Positions 1-8,902 of a stretch of 64,000 bases of DNA are shown piece by piece. This stretch comes from Methylophilus sp. TWE2 (GTDB lineage: Bacteria > Pseudomonadota > Gammaproteobacteria > Burkholderiales > Methylophilaceae), in the NCBI RefSeq assembly GCF_001183865.1, contig NZ_CP012020.1:2165839-2229838 (forward strand), read 5' to 3'. The position numbers were made by a program, and so were the translations under genes. The first letter of the stretch is position 1; every line of letters begins with the position of its first letter. The notes beneath the pieces were generated by a model, which was not told the origin of the DNA, ran no database searches, and worked only from the letters and a program-made list of their open reading frames with translations.

Positions 1-1894
1 GCGTATCTTGTGTCGTCACGTTTTGCCTGCGCAAATCGAACAAGGCCACGGTATATAAACTCTGGCTTTCTTTAGGCTGGAAACGCAAGCCCAACTCATA
101 CTGTTTGCCGGTTTCCGGTTTGAAAGCAGACCCTGCGAACGTGGTGCCTATGACAGGCAGGAAAGATTCGGTATAGCTCGCATAAGGGGAAAGGCCATTA
201 TCGGCCAGGTAGACCAGGCCCGCACGCCAGGTTTCAGCCTGGTCTTTTTGTGAAGAAGAAGCCGATGGTGTACGCAAATTATCGGTTTCCATACGCGTCC
301 AGTCTTTACGGCCACCCAAGGTCGCTACCCATTTACCGTCAACCTTGATCTGGTCCTGCAAATAAGCCCCTGTCTGGCGTTGGCGTTGTTCAATATTGGC
401 ACTTTCAGCCAGGTTAACGGCTGTTTGCCCATAGACAGGTGCATAGATATCCAATGTACCTGCCAGTGCAAAGGTACGGCGCTGATCGTTGTTCAGGCGC
501 TGGCTATCAATCCCGGCAACGACAGTATGCTCAAAGTCACCGTGTGACCATTTCGCTTGCAAATGACTATCTACCACCAGGTTATCGACATCTTCCTCAT
601 TGCCACCCGTCTCACGCGTGATGGTGCGCTGGTCAGCCTGCAACGCCCGCAAATAGGTAGAAATCGCATCGGTGGTCATACGCTGGTAGCGCAGGTTCTG
701 GCGGAAGGTAAAAGTCTGGTTGAAGACATGCTCAAACTGGTAGCCTAATGAATAACGTTCCTGCTCGTATTTATCCAGACCGGGTTCACCAAGGAAGCGG
801 CTAGTCGACACTTTGCCAAAACGGCCGTCCACTAATGTCCCTATACGCGGCCAGGCCTGGTAGCCCTGGCCGCGGTCATTTTTCTGGTAATCAGAGAGCA
901 ATGTGAGCGTCGTAAAATCGCTAGGGCGCCAAGTCAATGACGGCGCAATATAAATGCGGTCGTCTTTCACATGATCAATCTGGGTATCACTGTCCTGCAC
1001 CAGGCCAGCAACACGATAAGACCAGATGCCATCCTCGGTGAGGTAGTCACTGAAGTCGCCGTTCACTTGCTTGCGGTCGTATTGCCCGAGAACAACACCC
1101 ACTTCATGTAAAGGCTTATCCGTTGGCCGTTTGCTCACCAGATTCACGATCCCCCCAGGCGCGCCCTGCCCATATAAAATCGACGAGGGTCCCCGCAGCA
1201 CTTCTACACGTTCCAGGCCAAACGGTTCCATCACTGTACCGCCCTGGTTACTGAATGCATAATTGCGCAGGCCATCGCGATACTGGTCACGGCCGATGCT
1301 GAAACCGCGCACGCCTATGGTATCTGCGCGTGGATCAGGCCCATTGGACTCCGCAACAATACCAGCGCTGTAACGCAAGGCTTCCCCCACAGACTGCACC
1401 GCCTGCATGGTCATCTGGTCACGCGTGATGACGGAGATCGACTGCGGAGATTCCAGAATATCGCTGTCGGTTTTGGTCGCAGTGATATTGCGCTTGGCGA
1501 CATAGCCTTTCATCCTGGCATTCGCCCGCTCTCTCTCGGCTGCGCCGGCCACACTCACTTCCGGCATCAATTGGGGTTCTGCATGGCTTTTTTCAGGAGG
1601 TGGCGCTTTAACCAGTGTAAAGCCACCACCTGGCGTGGCTTTAAGTTCCAGGCCGCTGCCGTTCAATAATTTATCCAGCGCTTGGCGTACGCTGTAATCA
1701 CCCTTGAGTGCAGGTGACTTCTTGTTTTCAGTCAGTCCGGTAGAGAAAATAATGCGTTCCCCGGTTTGATGCGCCAAGGCATTGAGCGCTTTATCCAGTG
1801 GTTGCGATGGTATGTCGAGCTCAACCGCATGGACGGAAGTGACAAGGCTGGCCATCAACATGGCCAGTAGAGTAGGTTTGCAAATATGTGACAT
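1..1894 (-). CDS. TonB-dependent siderophore receptor with STN domain (C-terminus outside window)
   Basis: An open minus-strand frame runs without a stop from an ATG at 1894 to the window edge. It starts with a signal peptide (about residues 1-23, ending SVHA). A Secretin/TonB short N-terminal (STN) domain follows (about 25-100), then a plug domain with ESPQSISVITRDQM and the typical VEVLRGPSSILYGQGAPGG stretch, then beta-barrel strands. The STN domain marks a transducer-type receptor that signals through FecR to an ECF sigma factor. Those two genes lie immediately upstream in the same orientation (fecI-fecR-receptor), so ferric-siderophore uptake with self-regulation is the likely role, in the outer membrane. 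The C-terminal strands are missing only because the window ends. The ligand cannot be told from sequence. Confidence 0.9.
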   Translation of the reverse strand, partial: MSHICKPTLLAMLMASLVTSVHAVELDIPSQPLDKALNALAHQTGERIIFSTGLTENKKSPALKGDYSVRQALDKLLNGSGLELKATPGGGFTLVKAPPPEKSHAEPQLMPEVSVAGAAERERANARMKGYVAKRNITATKTDSDILESPQSISVITRDQMTMQAVQSVGEALRYSAGIVAESNGPDPRADTIGVRGFSIGRDQYRDGLRNYAFSNQGGTVMEPFGLERVEVLRGPSSILYGQGAPGGIVNLVSKRPTDKPLHEVGVVLGQYDRKQVNGDFSDYLTEDGIWSYRVAGLVQDSDTQIDHVKDDRIYIAPSLTWRPSDFTTLTLLSDYQKNDRGQGYQAWPRIGTLVDGRFGKVSTSRFLGEPGLDKYEQERYSLGYQFEHVFNQTFTFRQNLRYQRMTTDAISTYLRALQADQRTITRETGGNEEDVDNLVVDSHLQAKWSHGDFEHTVVAGIDSQRLNNDQRRTFALAGTLDIYAPVYGQTAVNLAESANIEQRQRQTGAYLQDQIKVDGKWVATLGGRKDWTRMETDNLRTPSASSSQKDQAETWRAGLVYLADNGLSPYASYTESFLPVIGTTFAGSAFKPETGKQYELGLRFQPKESQSLYTVALFDLRRQNVTTQDT

Positions 1895-1985
1895 CTTTTT
1901 TCCAGTGATTATTTACTTACACTGGTATGTCGTTTGAGCGTAGAAAGATGTTGATGTCCGATTAAAAAATTTTAGATCATGATGA

Positions 1986-2837
1986 TTAACGGTGCCTGAT
2001 GACCACAGACTGGTCCGCGTGCCTTTCAACGCGTACCGGCAATATCTCGGACAAGACATCAATCAGCGCATCAATGCCGTGAATGTCATATTCACCTGAT
2101 AACTGGTACTGCCCCACATGCGAGTCTGCAATTTGAATCTGGCCCGCATGGTAGCGCTGCAACTCAGCCACAACTGCACTCAAGGGTTGGGCGTCAAACA
2201 TTAATCGCCCTTGCTGCCAGGCCGTGGCTGACTCTGCCGAGATGTGACGTATATCCGAAAGTGCACCGGCCTCTGAGCGTAGTGTTTGATGATGGCTTAG
2301 CACCTGTTTGGCTGTGCCAGTGATCACTTCTACCAACCCTTCTATCACGGTGACTTCGGCACCATGAGCGGTATTGCGCACATTAAAGACGGTCCCAATA
2401 TCCCTGATGGTGGTCTGGTAGGCGTACACAGTGAACGGACGCCAGCCATGCTGCACGCGGAACAGCGCTTCCCCCTGCGGCAATCGCAGTTGGCGCGAAT
2501 AAAGATGCTGCTCGACGACCAGTAGGCTATTGGTATTCAGGGTGACCTCGCTACCATCTTTTAAATGGTAAGTGGCTTGCTGGCCCACTGCCGTTTGCAT
2601 TGATTCACGTTGCAATACCGGATCTATATACCAGCTCAAAGCCAGTGCCAGGCAGGAGGCAACTACGCCCGCTGTTTTCTTTAACCCGCGTTGACGCCGC
2701 GTCTGCCGTTTGGCTTCACGCAGAATCTCCTCGCGTGAAGGAAAATGCTCGCGTAACGCCAGAGTATATGGGCTTAAGTGATCCTCGCCTGCGAATGGTT
2801 CTGGCCGGGACAGCTCATCATGACGTATATTCATCAT
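1986..2837 (-). CDS. fecR: FecR-family anti-sigma/sigma-regulator protein
   Basis: Inner-membrane regulator that passes the ligand signal from the receptor's STN domain to the ECF sigma factor. The N-terminal cytoplasmic part carries a basic stretch (RQTRRQRGLKKTAG) before a single membrane helix (AGVVASCLALALSWYI). The periplasmic FecR domain follows, with the family pattern FTVYAYQTTIRDIGTVFNV and VTVIEGLVEV. The C-terminal STN-contacting region ends at the TAA at 1986. I place the start at the ATG at 2837, which overlaps the fecI stop by 4 bp (ATGA coupling). An in-frame GTG at 2852 is possible but less likely. About 90 bp separate it from the receptor gene. Confidence 0.87.
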   Translation of the reverse strand: MMNIRHDELSRPEPFAGEDHLSPYTLALREHFPSREEILREAKRQTRRQRGLKKTAGVVASCLALALSWYIDPVLQRESMQTAVGQQATYHLKDGSEVTLNTNSLLVVEQHLYSRQLRLPQGEALFRVQHGWRPFTVYAYQTTIRDIGTVFNVRNTAHGAEVTVIEGLVEVITGTAKQVLSHHQTLRSEAGALSDIRHISAESATAWQQGRLMFDAQPLSAVVAELQRYHAGQIQIADSHVGQYQLSGEYDIHGIDALIDVLSEILPVRVERHADQSVVIRHR

Positions 2838-3346
2838 GCCGCCACCCCCCATTGTTGCTCTATGCTGGTCATGGCCTTGGTGAAATGCTGCGTGACCATA
2901 TTGCGTGAAATGCCCAGCTCGTTTGCAATTTCCTGTTGCGGCATATCGTGCAGCCTGTGCAACAAAAACACTTGCCGCTGGCGTGCTGGTAAAGCTTCAA
3001 TAATGCGTTTCAATGCTTCCAGCCGTTGCACAAAATGTAGCACCCGTTCGCCATCCACATGGTGGCTATGGCTCGCCATGGTTTGCATGTCATTCAAGTG
3101 GATTTGCTGGGTCTGGTACTGGCGGTAGCGGTCAATTGCCCGGTGGTTGGAAAGTTTGCGCAGAAAAGCCATGGGCGTATGCACGGTGGTGGTCAGCGGT
3201 CGCTCCATGAGCTCCACGCATACATCGTGTACCACATCACGGGCAAAATGATGGTCACCAAAGCGACGCTTCACATAGTTGATCAGCTCGTCATAGTGAT
3301 AGACCAGCGCGACCACAAGCTTGGAGTTTTCAGGATGTTGCAGCAC
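2834..3346 (-). CDS. fecI: FecI-type ECF RNA polymerase sigma factor
   Basis: A 170-residue sigma-70 family ECF factor. Region 2 is seen in VKRRFGDHHFARDVVHDVCVELMERP. Region 4 helix-turn-helix is seen in LPARQRQVFLLHRLHDMPQQEIANELGISRNMV. The combination with fecR and an STN-bearing TonB receptor downstream is the classic iron-starvation surface-signalling cassette, so it probably transcribes the receptor gene. The start is a GTG at 3346; no upstream ATG in frame is better. A Fur-like box about 60-80 bp upstream suggests iron repression. Confidence 0.88.
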   Translation of the reverse strand: MLQHPENSKLVVALVYHYDELINYVKRRFGDHHFARDVVHDVCVELMERPLTTTVHTPMAFLRKLSNHRAIDRYRQYQTQQIHLNDMQTMASHSHHVDGERVLHFVQRLEALKRIIEALPARQRQVFLLHRLHDMPQQEIANELGISRNMVTQHFTKAMTSIEQQWGVAA

Positions 3347-3403
3347 AGCAATCAGCAGAAATTGGAAATAGCTGCTATGTTAACGGCCTCCGCGCCAAAA
3401 TTC

Positions 3404-3424
3404 AAATGAAAATCATTATCAATT
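3404..3424. promoter_or_regulatory. Fur-box-like site upstream of fecI
   Basis: The stretch tgaaaatcattatcaatta resembles the inverted GATAAT/ATTATC hexamers of the Fur operator. It sits about 60-80 bp upstream of the fecI start, where an iron-repressed promoter would be expected. The match was judged by eye. Confidence 0.6.
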
Positions 3425-3465
3425 ATATCAAGAAAAGAAAATTTGCCACATCACGAGACTTGCAA

Positions 3466-3500
3466 AGAAAAACCCGGACACATGTAAAAAGTGTCCGGGT
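3466..3500 (-). terminator. Intrinsic terminator of metE
   Basis: A perfect 10-bp inverted repeat (ACCCGGACAC / GTGTCCGGGT, 3472-3481 and 3491-3500) with a 9-nt loop. Reading on the minus strand it is followed by a T-rich run. It lies about 30 bp beyond the metE stop codon. Confidence 0.85.
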
Positions 3501-3528
3501 CGCTAGTACCACAATAAATCAGATCGAA

Positions 3529-5823
3529 TTATGCAGCTGCACGCAAGGTTTTGGCTGCGGCCACCATATTACTTAATGCAGGCAACACCTCTGCCCACTG
3601 GCGGGTTTTCAAGCCACAGTCCGGGTTCACCCACAACCGCTCAGCCGGAATTCGCTCAGCTGCCTTTTGCATGAGTTGCACGATATGGTCCTCGGTCGGG
3701 ATATTCGGCGAATGGATGTCATACACACCTGGCCCGATCTCGTTCGGGTAGTTAAAGTTGTCGAATGCATCCAGCAGCTCCATGTCGGAACGTGAAGTTT
3801 CAATCGTGATCACGTCGGCATCCATCTCGGCTATCGAGGCGATGATGTCATTAAACTCGGAGTAACACATATGCGTATGAATCTGTGTTTCATCCGCCAC
3901 GCCGTTGGCGGTAATGCGGAAAGATTCTACCGCCCAGTTCAGGTACTCTTTCCACTGCGACTTGCGTAATGGCAGGCCTTCGCGCAAGGCTGCTTCGTCA
4001 ATCTGGATAACGCTAATGCCAGCCTTTTCCAGATCCAGCACTTCCTCACGGATTGCCAGCGCCAGTTGGTAGCAACTCACTGCACGCGGCTGGTCATCGC
4101 GCACGAAGGACCAGTTCAGAATCGTCACCGGGCCAGTCAGCATGCCTTTCATCGGCTTGCTGGTCAGCGACTGGGCATACTTGATCCACTCTACGGTCAT
4201 TGCCTTAGGTCGACTGATATCGCCAAACAGAATCGGCGGTTTGACACAACGTGAACCATAAGACTGCACCCAGCCAAACTGGCTAAAGGCATAACCCTCC
4301 AGCTGTTCGCCAAAATATTCCACCATGTCGTTACGCTCAGCCTCGCCATGCACCAAGACATCCAGGCCCAGTGCTTCCTGCTCACGCACACTGCGTTCGA
4401 TTTCAGCTTTCATTTCCGCCTGATATGCCGCATGATCAATCTCGCCAGCCTTGAACTGGCTGCGTGCCTGGCGGATTTCTGTCGTTTGCGGGAATGAACC
4501 GATAGTGGTGGTTGGATACTTGGGCAGTTTAAGCAAAGCAGCCTGTTTCGCTGCGCGCTGCACATACGTATTCTGCCGCTGCCCCAGTTGTGGTGTCAGT
4601 GTTTCCAGTGCAGCTTTCACCTGCGGATTATGCACTCGCTTGGAGCTACGGCGCGCCTCAATCGCCACCTGGTTCACTGCCAGGGCCACTTTCACAGCAT
4701 CCCGCCCATGGTTCAATGCGGTCGCCAACACCTGCAACTCCTCGAGCTTTTGTTTGGCAAAAGCCAGCCAGGACTTGATCTCAGACTCCAGCTTCACTTC
4801 GCTATCCAGATCCACCGGCACATGTAGTAAAGAGCATGAAGGTGCGAGCCACAAGCGCTCACCCAAGCGTTCGGCAATGGGCTCCAGCCAGTCCAGCGTC
4901 GCGCTCAAGTCGGTTTTCCAGATATTGCGGCCATTAATCACACCAATTGAAAGCACTTTATGCGCAGGCAGCTGGTTAATCAGTGGCACGATTTCACTGC
5001 GTGCATTGATCGCATCCACATGCAAGCCAGCCACAGGCAGGTTCGCTGCCAGATATTGGTTATCGGCTAACTGGCCAAAGTAGGTTGCGACCAGCAACTT
5101 CACGCGGCTGCTCTTTAATTGGTGATAGGCCAGGTTAAACGCATGCTGCCATTGTGCATCCAGTTCAGTGCCCAGAATAGGTTCATCAACCTGCACCCAC
5201 TCTACGCCCTGGGCTGCCAGGGTTTCCAGCAACTCGGTATATACATTTAACAACTGTGGCAGGAGTGCCAGCCGGTCAGAATCATCCTTGGCTTTACCAA
5301 TCCCCAGGTAAGTCACTGGGCCAATAATCACAGGCTTAGCGTTGATATTTTGCGTTTTGGCCTCAGCCAATTGCTCCAGCAAACGGCTGGCATCCAGCTT
5401 AAACTGCGTCTCTGCAGTAAACTCCGGCACGATATAGTGATAATTGGTATCAAACCACTTGGTCATCTCGCCTGCCGCCACGCCGCCGCAGCATTGCGCA
5501 TGCGCTTCGGCAGATTCCGCAGAACGGCCACGTGCCACACGGAAATAGTTATCCAGCGGGTCGCCGTGAAAATCCTGTACGCGGGCTGGCAAATTACCAA
5601 GCGTAAAGCTCATGTCCAGCACCTGGTCATAAAAGGCAAAATCGCCTACCGGTATAAAATCCAGATTGGATTGCAGCGCCCAGTTTCCCTGGCGCAGACT
5701 CTTACCCACCTGCTTTAAATCGTCTAAAGAAGATTGGCCTTTCCAATAGGCTTCTAAAGCAAACTTCAGTTCGCGCTTGGCCCCTATGCGCGGAAAGCCA
5801 AGGTTATGTGTGGTGATCATCAT
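3529..5823 (-). CDS. metE: Cobalamin-independent methionine synthase
   Basis: Cytoplasmic enzyme that transfers the methyl group of 5-methyltetrahydropteroyl-tri-L-glutamate to homocysteine, the last step of methionine synthesis. The 764-residue product has the usual length (E. coli MetE is about 753). The C-terminal catalytic barrel contains the zinc ligands: His651 and Cys653 in HTHMCYSEF, and Cys736 in [11 protein letters not shown], with the same Cys-Cys spacing as in the E. coli enzyme. The N-terminal half has the family start ([13 protein letters not shown]). The start ATG at 5823 follows an AAGGAACC ribosome-binding sequence. metR is divergent, as in enterobacteria, so homocysteine-responsive activation by MetR is likely. 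No cobalamin riboswitch fits in the short upstream gap. Confidence 0.97.
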   Translation of the reverse strand: MMITTHNLGFPRIGAKRELKFALEAYWKGQSSLDDLKQVGKSLRQGNWALQSNLDFIPVGDFAFYDQVLDMSFTLGNLPARVQDFHGDPLDNYFRVARGRSAESAEAHAQCCGGVAAGEMTKWFDTNYHYIVPEFTAETQFKLDASRLLEQLAEAKTQNINAKPVIIGPVTYLGIGKAKDDSDRLALLPQLLNVYTELLETLAAQGVEWVQVDEPILGTELDAQWQHAFNLAYHQLKSSRVKLLVATYFGQLADNQYLAANLPVAGLHVDAINARSEIVPLINQLPAHKVLSIGVINGRNIWKTDLSATLDWLEPIAERLGERLWLAPSCSLLHVPVDLDSEVKLESEIKSWLAFAKQKLEELQVLATALNHGRDAVKVALAVNQVAIEARRSSKRVHNPQVKAALETLTPQLGQRQNTYVQRAAKQAALLKLPKYPTTTIGSFPQTTEIRQARSQFKAGEIDHAAYQAEMKAEIERSVREQEALGLDVLVHGEAERNDMVEYFGEQLEGYAFSQFGWVQSYGSRCVKPPILFGDISRPKAMTVEWIKYAQSLTSKPMKGMLTGPVTILNWSFVRDDQPRAVSCYQLALAIREEVLDLEKAGISVIQIDEAALREGLPLRKSQWKEYLNWAVESFRITANGVADETQIHTHMCYSEFNDIIASIAEMDADVITIETSRSDMELLDAFDNFNYPNEIGPGVYDIHSPNIPTEDHIVQLMQKAAERIPAERLWVNPDCGLKTRQWAEVLPALSNMVAAAKTLRAAA

Positions 5824-5869
5824 GGGTTCCTTAACAAATCAGAACCCGCATTCTAGGAAACACAAACCA

Positions 5870-5892
5870 TGAAGTAAAATGGTATTATTTCA
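5870..5892. promoter_or_regulatory. Candidate MetR operator between metE and metR
   Basis: The 101-bp divergent gap contains an imperfect dyad beginning TGAAGTAAAA and ending TATTTCA, with about 8 of 11 half-site positions symmetric. Its TGAA...TTCA ends recall the MetR site, though the spacing differs from the enterobacterial consensus. The assignment rests on position and symmetry only. Confidence 0.35.
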
Positions 5893-5924
5893 ACAATCAA
5901 TTAATTTTATTCATATATCAAAAC

Positions 5925-6803
5925 ATGATTGAACGTATCCACTTAGCCATTATTCGCGAAGTTGAGCAACAAGGTTCATTGACAGCCGCCGCTGAAAAGC
6001 TGTTTCTGACCCAATCGGCCCTCAGCCACTCAATGAAAAAACTGGAGCAACAACTAGGGACGGATATCTGGCTTCGTGAAGGCCGCAGCCTGCGCCTGAC
6101 CCAGGCCGGGCAATACCTGCTGGCAGTGGCTAATCGACTATTACCGCAGCTCTCTCTCGCCGAAGAGCGCCTGCGCCAATTTGCGCAGGGCGAACGCGGC
6201 ACCTTGCGTATCGGCATGGAGTGCCATCCGTGCTATCAATGGCTGCTCAAGGTGGTATCACCTTATTTGGCCGACTGGCCGGATGTGGATGTAGACGTCA
6301 AACAGAAATTCCAGTTTGGCGGCATAGGCGCCTTGTTTGGCTATGAGATTGATATGCTGGTCACGCCTGACCCGCTGTATAAACCCGGCCTAATGTTTCA
6401 ACCCGTGTTTGATTACGAACAGGTATTGGTTGTCCATCGCCAACATACCTTAGCGCAAACGGAATACGTGACGCCCGCACAACTCAGCAGCGAAACGCTC
6501 ATTACCTACCCGGTAGACATAGACCGACTCGATATTTACAACCAGTTTCTGCAACCGGCAGGCATCAGCCCGCATCTGCATAAACCGATTGAGACCACCG
6601 ACATCATGCTACAAATGGTCGCCAGCGGCCGTGGTGTCGCCGCCCTGCCGCGCTGGCTAGTGGAGGAATATCAACACCGGTTTGATGTGGTGCCAGTCAA
6701 GCTTGGCAAACAAGGCATTGCCAAGCAGATTTACCTGGGGATACGGGAAGCTGATGTGCAGATTGATTATGTGCAGGCGTTTATTGATTTGGCGCAGAAA
6801 TAG
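5925..6803 (+). CDS. metR: LysR-family regulator MetR
   Basis: A 292-residue LysR-type regulator. The N-terminal winged helix-turn-helix is seen in HLAIIREVEQQGSLTAAAEKLFLTQSALSHSMKKLEQ. The C-terminal effector-binding domain begins near residue 90 (GTLRIGMECHPCYQWL, strongly MetR-like). Orientation and adjacency to metE support MetR, which uses homocysteine as co-activator. The ATG at 5925 has no strong Shine-Dalgarno sequence, only an A/T-rich leader. Confidence 0.92.
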   Translation: MIERIHLAIIREVEQQGSLTAAAEKLFLTQSALSHSMKKLEQQLGTDIWLREGRSLRLTQAGQYLLAVANRLLPQLSLAEERLRQFAQGERGTLRIGMECHPCYQWLLKVVSPYLADWPDVDVDVKQKFQFGGIGALFGYEIDMLVTPDPLYKPGLMFQPVFDYEQVLVVHRQHTLAQTEYVTPAQLSSETLITYPVDIDRLDIYNQFLQPAGISPHLHKPIETTDIMLQMVASGRGVAALPRWLVEEYQHRFDVVPVKLGKQGIAKQIYLGIREADVQIDYVQAFIDLAQK

Positions 6804-6812
6804 TTTTACCGC

Positions 6813-6832
6813 GTGGGCAACAAGTTACCCAC
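6813..6832. other. Stem-loop between convergent genes
   Basis: GTGGG-C-AAC pairs with GTT-A-CCCAC around a 2-nt centre, with one mismatch, just after the metR stop. No adjacent T-run exists, although a T-rich segment follows 25-40 bp later. It may slow transcription between metR and the opposing lipoprotein gene. Confidence 0.3.
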
Positions 6833-6861
6833 CCTACCTGGCTTTACTCTGCCTTCAAATT

Positions 6862-7425
6862 TTAATTTTTTTCCAGATCACTTACAGCTGTTAGGTCTAC
6901 CGTCGGCAACGCTCTCAAGGCTTGATAGGTTGATTGCATTTCATTAGTTGTTGCCTGATAGTTTCGAACTACTTTCTTTACAGACCAATGCCATATTGCA
7001 CTTCTGTGCTGCAAGGTAGTTGAAAAGTCTGCAGTGTAATCTCCCAAGTAATATGCTTGATTAGCTTTTAATTCGAAAGATTGTAAGTCAGTTCCATCGT
7101 AAGCTTCCCGCCCCATGACATATCCATCAACATCAGAATATATAAGCTCTTTTAGACTGCAATTTGCGGGTTTCAACTTCAACGCAAACACTGGACTAGC
7201 GTTATAAAACTTAAGATTGTAGTGACTGCCATCGTCGCATTTAATGACAAAACCCATGCTTATTTGACCATCCAAAGATAGCACTCCACTTGGAGCATCA
7301 ATATAAAATCTCCCATAGAGATAAGCTGAAGAATGATCAATTGCTTCCGTTGGTAGCGCCCTCTTTGTGTAATTGGCACAGCCTGCAAGGAAAATTAGGG
7401 TAATTATTGCTAATCTTTGCATCAT
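6862..7425 (-). CDS. Predicted lipoprotein of unknown function
   Basis: A 187-residue product with a clear lipoprotein signal peptide: a hydrophobic segment and lipobox LAGC at about residues 12-15. It should be exported and lipidated. I do not recognise a family in the mature part, which looks mostly beta-strand (for example FYIDAPSGVLSLDGQISMGF) and keeps two further Cys residues that could form a disulfide. It stands alone, convergent with metR and upstream of the efflux operon end, with no evident functional link to either. Base composition is slightly more A/T-rich than the neighbours, so acquisition is possible. Confidence 0.7.
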   Translation of the reverse strand: MMQRLAIITLIFLAGCANYTKRALPTEAIDHSSAYLYGRFYIDAPSGVLSLDGQISMGFVIKCDDGSHYNLKFYNASPVFALKLKPANCSLKELIYSDVDGYVMGREAYDGTDLQSFELKANQAYYLGDYTADFSTTLQHRSAIWHWSVKKVVRNYQATTNEMQSTYQALRALPTVDLTAVSDLEKN

Positions 7426-7519
7426 AAATTAATTGCGGGGTTTGGGGCCAGAGTAAAAACAGATTGAGACCATCCTAAGACACCAGCATAAACCCGTCAA
7501 TCATACCTTTTGTGAAACC

Positions 7520-8902
7520 TCAATTCCCACCCAGCGCTTTATACAAGCCTACCTGATTCTGCAACGCCTGCTGCTGAATCTGCACGGCTTGCGACTGCGC
7601 ATCCAACACGCTGCGTTGGGCATCGAGCAACTCCAGATACGTCACCAGTCCCTGATCAAGCTTGCGTTTCACCAATTGCAAGCGACTGCTCTCCAGCTCT
7701 CGCAAACGTTCTCTGGCGGCAAACTCTTCGGCAATCACTGTGCGCGTACTCAGTACATCCATGACTTCTTTAAACGCGGTCTGGATGGTTTTTTCGTAAT
7801 TCACGACCTCGATATGCTGGCGCGCTTCGGCCAGTTTGAGGCTGGCTTTATTTCGGCCATAGTTAAAAATAGGGATGATCAGTTGCGGGCTAAAGGCCCA
7901 GTAGTTGCTGCCGGTATCCGAGAACAGTTTTGCGAAGTCTGAGTTGACAAGGCCAACATTGGTGGTGAGTTGCAGGCGTGGGTAAAACGCGGCCCGTGCT
8001 GCGCCGATATTGGCGTTGGCAGCTTTGAGCTGATGCTCGGCGGCGCGGATATCGGGTCGGCGGGTGAGTAAAGTTGATGGCAAACCAGGTGTCACGTCGG
8101 CCAGTTTTAATGCCTCAAGCGGTTTGACTGGCAACGGCGTGCTTTGCGAAGGCTCGCCCAGCAGTAAATACAGGGCATTTTTTGTGGTGGCCAGCTGGCG
8201 TTGCCATTGCGCGAGCTGTGCCTGCACCTGCTCGACTTGAATTTGCGCGGCTTTGACATCTAGCACTTGGTCCAGCCCGGCATCGAAACGGCGCTGGGTG
8301 CGTTGCAACATTTGCTGCCGGTCAGCCAGGGTTTGCTGGGTGACTTTGAGCTGTGCATGAATGGCCAGGTAATTCACATACTGCGTGGCAATTTCAGTAA
8401 TCAAGGTCGCCTGCACGGCTTGCCGGTTTTCAGTCACGGCGAGATATTGCTCGAGTGCAGATTGCGTCAGGCTTTTGACGCGGCCAAACACATCGATTTC
8501 ATATTCGCTAATGCCTACACCCACCCTGAACAGCTCAGCCTCAAACGCCTGGCTGGAGCTGAATACGGTGCGGCTGCGGTCGTAATTCAGGTTGCCCTGA
8601 ACAGTCGGCAGCCGGTCTGCTTTTTGCACGCCATAAGTCGCCTTGGCTTCGTCCATGCGTAATACCGCAGTTTTGAGGTCGCGGTTATGCTGCAAGCCAA
8701 CCTGTATCAGTTTCTGCAAGTCGGCATCAGGGAAGTAGGTTTGCCAGGTGAGTGGTGGCGTTTCGGCCACTGTCTCATTGACTCGCTGGCCAGGATAGGT
8801 TTCTGGTACCGGTGCAGCAGGCCTGAAATACTCAGGCACCAGCGAACAGCTACTGATGGCAAATGCCAGCGCGAGAATGAGGGAAATACGACTAAACTTC
8901 AT
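7520..8902 (-). CDS. Outer-membrane efflux lipoprotein, TolC/NodT (OprM) family
   Basis: Third gene of the RND efflux operon, making the outer-membrane exit duct. The N-terminal signal peptide has a lipobox (ISSC near residue 19). Two OEP repeats follow, with the family stretches TWQTYFPDADLQKLIQVGLQHNRDL near the N-terminus and YLELLDAQRSVLDAQ near the C-terminus. At 460 residues it has normal length for this family. Its start overlaps the end of the RND gene by 11 bp, indicating translational coupling. Substrates cannot be inferred. Confidence 0.93.
   Translation of the reverse strand: MKFSRISLILALAFAISSCSLVPEYFRPAAPVPETYPGQRVNETVAETPPLTWQTYFPDADLQKLIQVGLQHNRDLKTAVLRMDEAKATYGVQKADRLPTVQGNLNYDRSRTVFSSSQAFEAELFRVGVGISEYEIDVFGRVKSLTQSALEQYLAVTENRQAVQATLITEIATQYVNYLAIHAQLKVTQQTLADRQQMLQRTQRRFDAGLDQVLDVKAAQIQVEQVQAQLAQWQRQLATTKNALYLLLGEPSQSTPLPVKPLEALKLADVTPGLPSTLLTRRPDIRAAEHQLKAANANIGAARAAFYPRLQLTTNVGLVNSDFAKLFSDTGSNYWAFSPQLIIPIFNYGRNKASLKLAEARQHIEVVNYEKTIQTAFKEVMDVLSTRTVIAEEFAARERLRELESSRLQLVKRKLDQGLVTYLELLDAQRSVLDAQSQAVQIQQQALQNQVGLYKALGGN

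Noticed and set aside
4451-5083. Plus-strand open frame within metE
   Set aside because: Antisense shadow of a conserved gene, Cys/Ser/Ala-rich with no recognisable domain.
5824-5924. Cobalamin riboswitch before metE
   Set aside because: Only about 100 bp separate metE and metR, with no B12-box-like sequence; regulation by MetR is enough.
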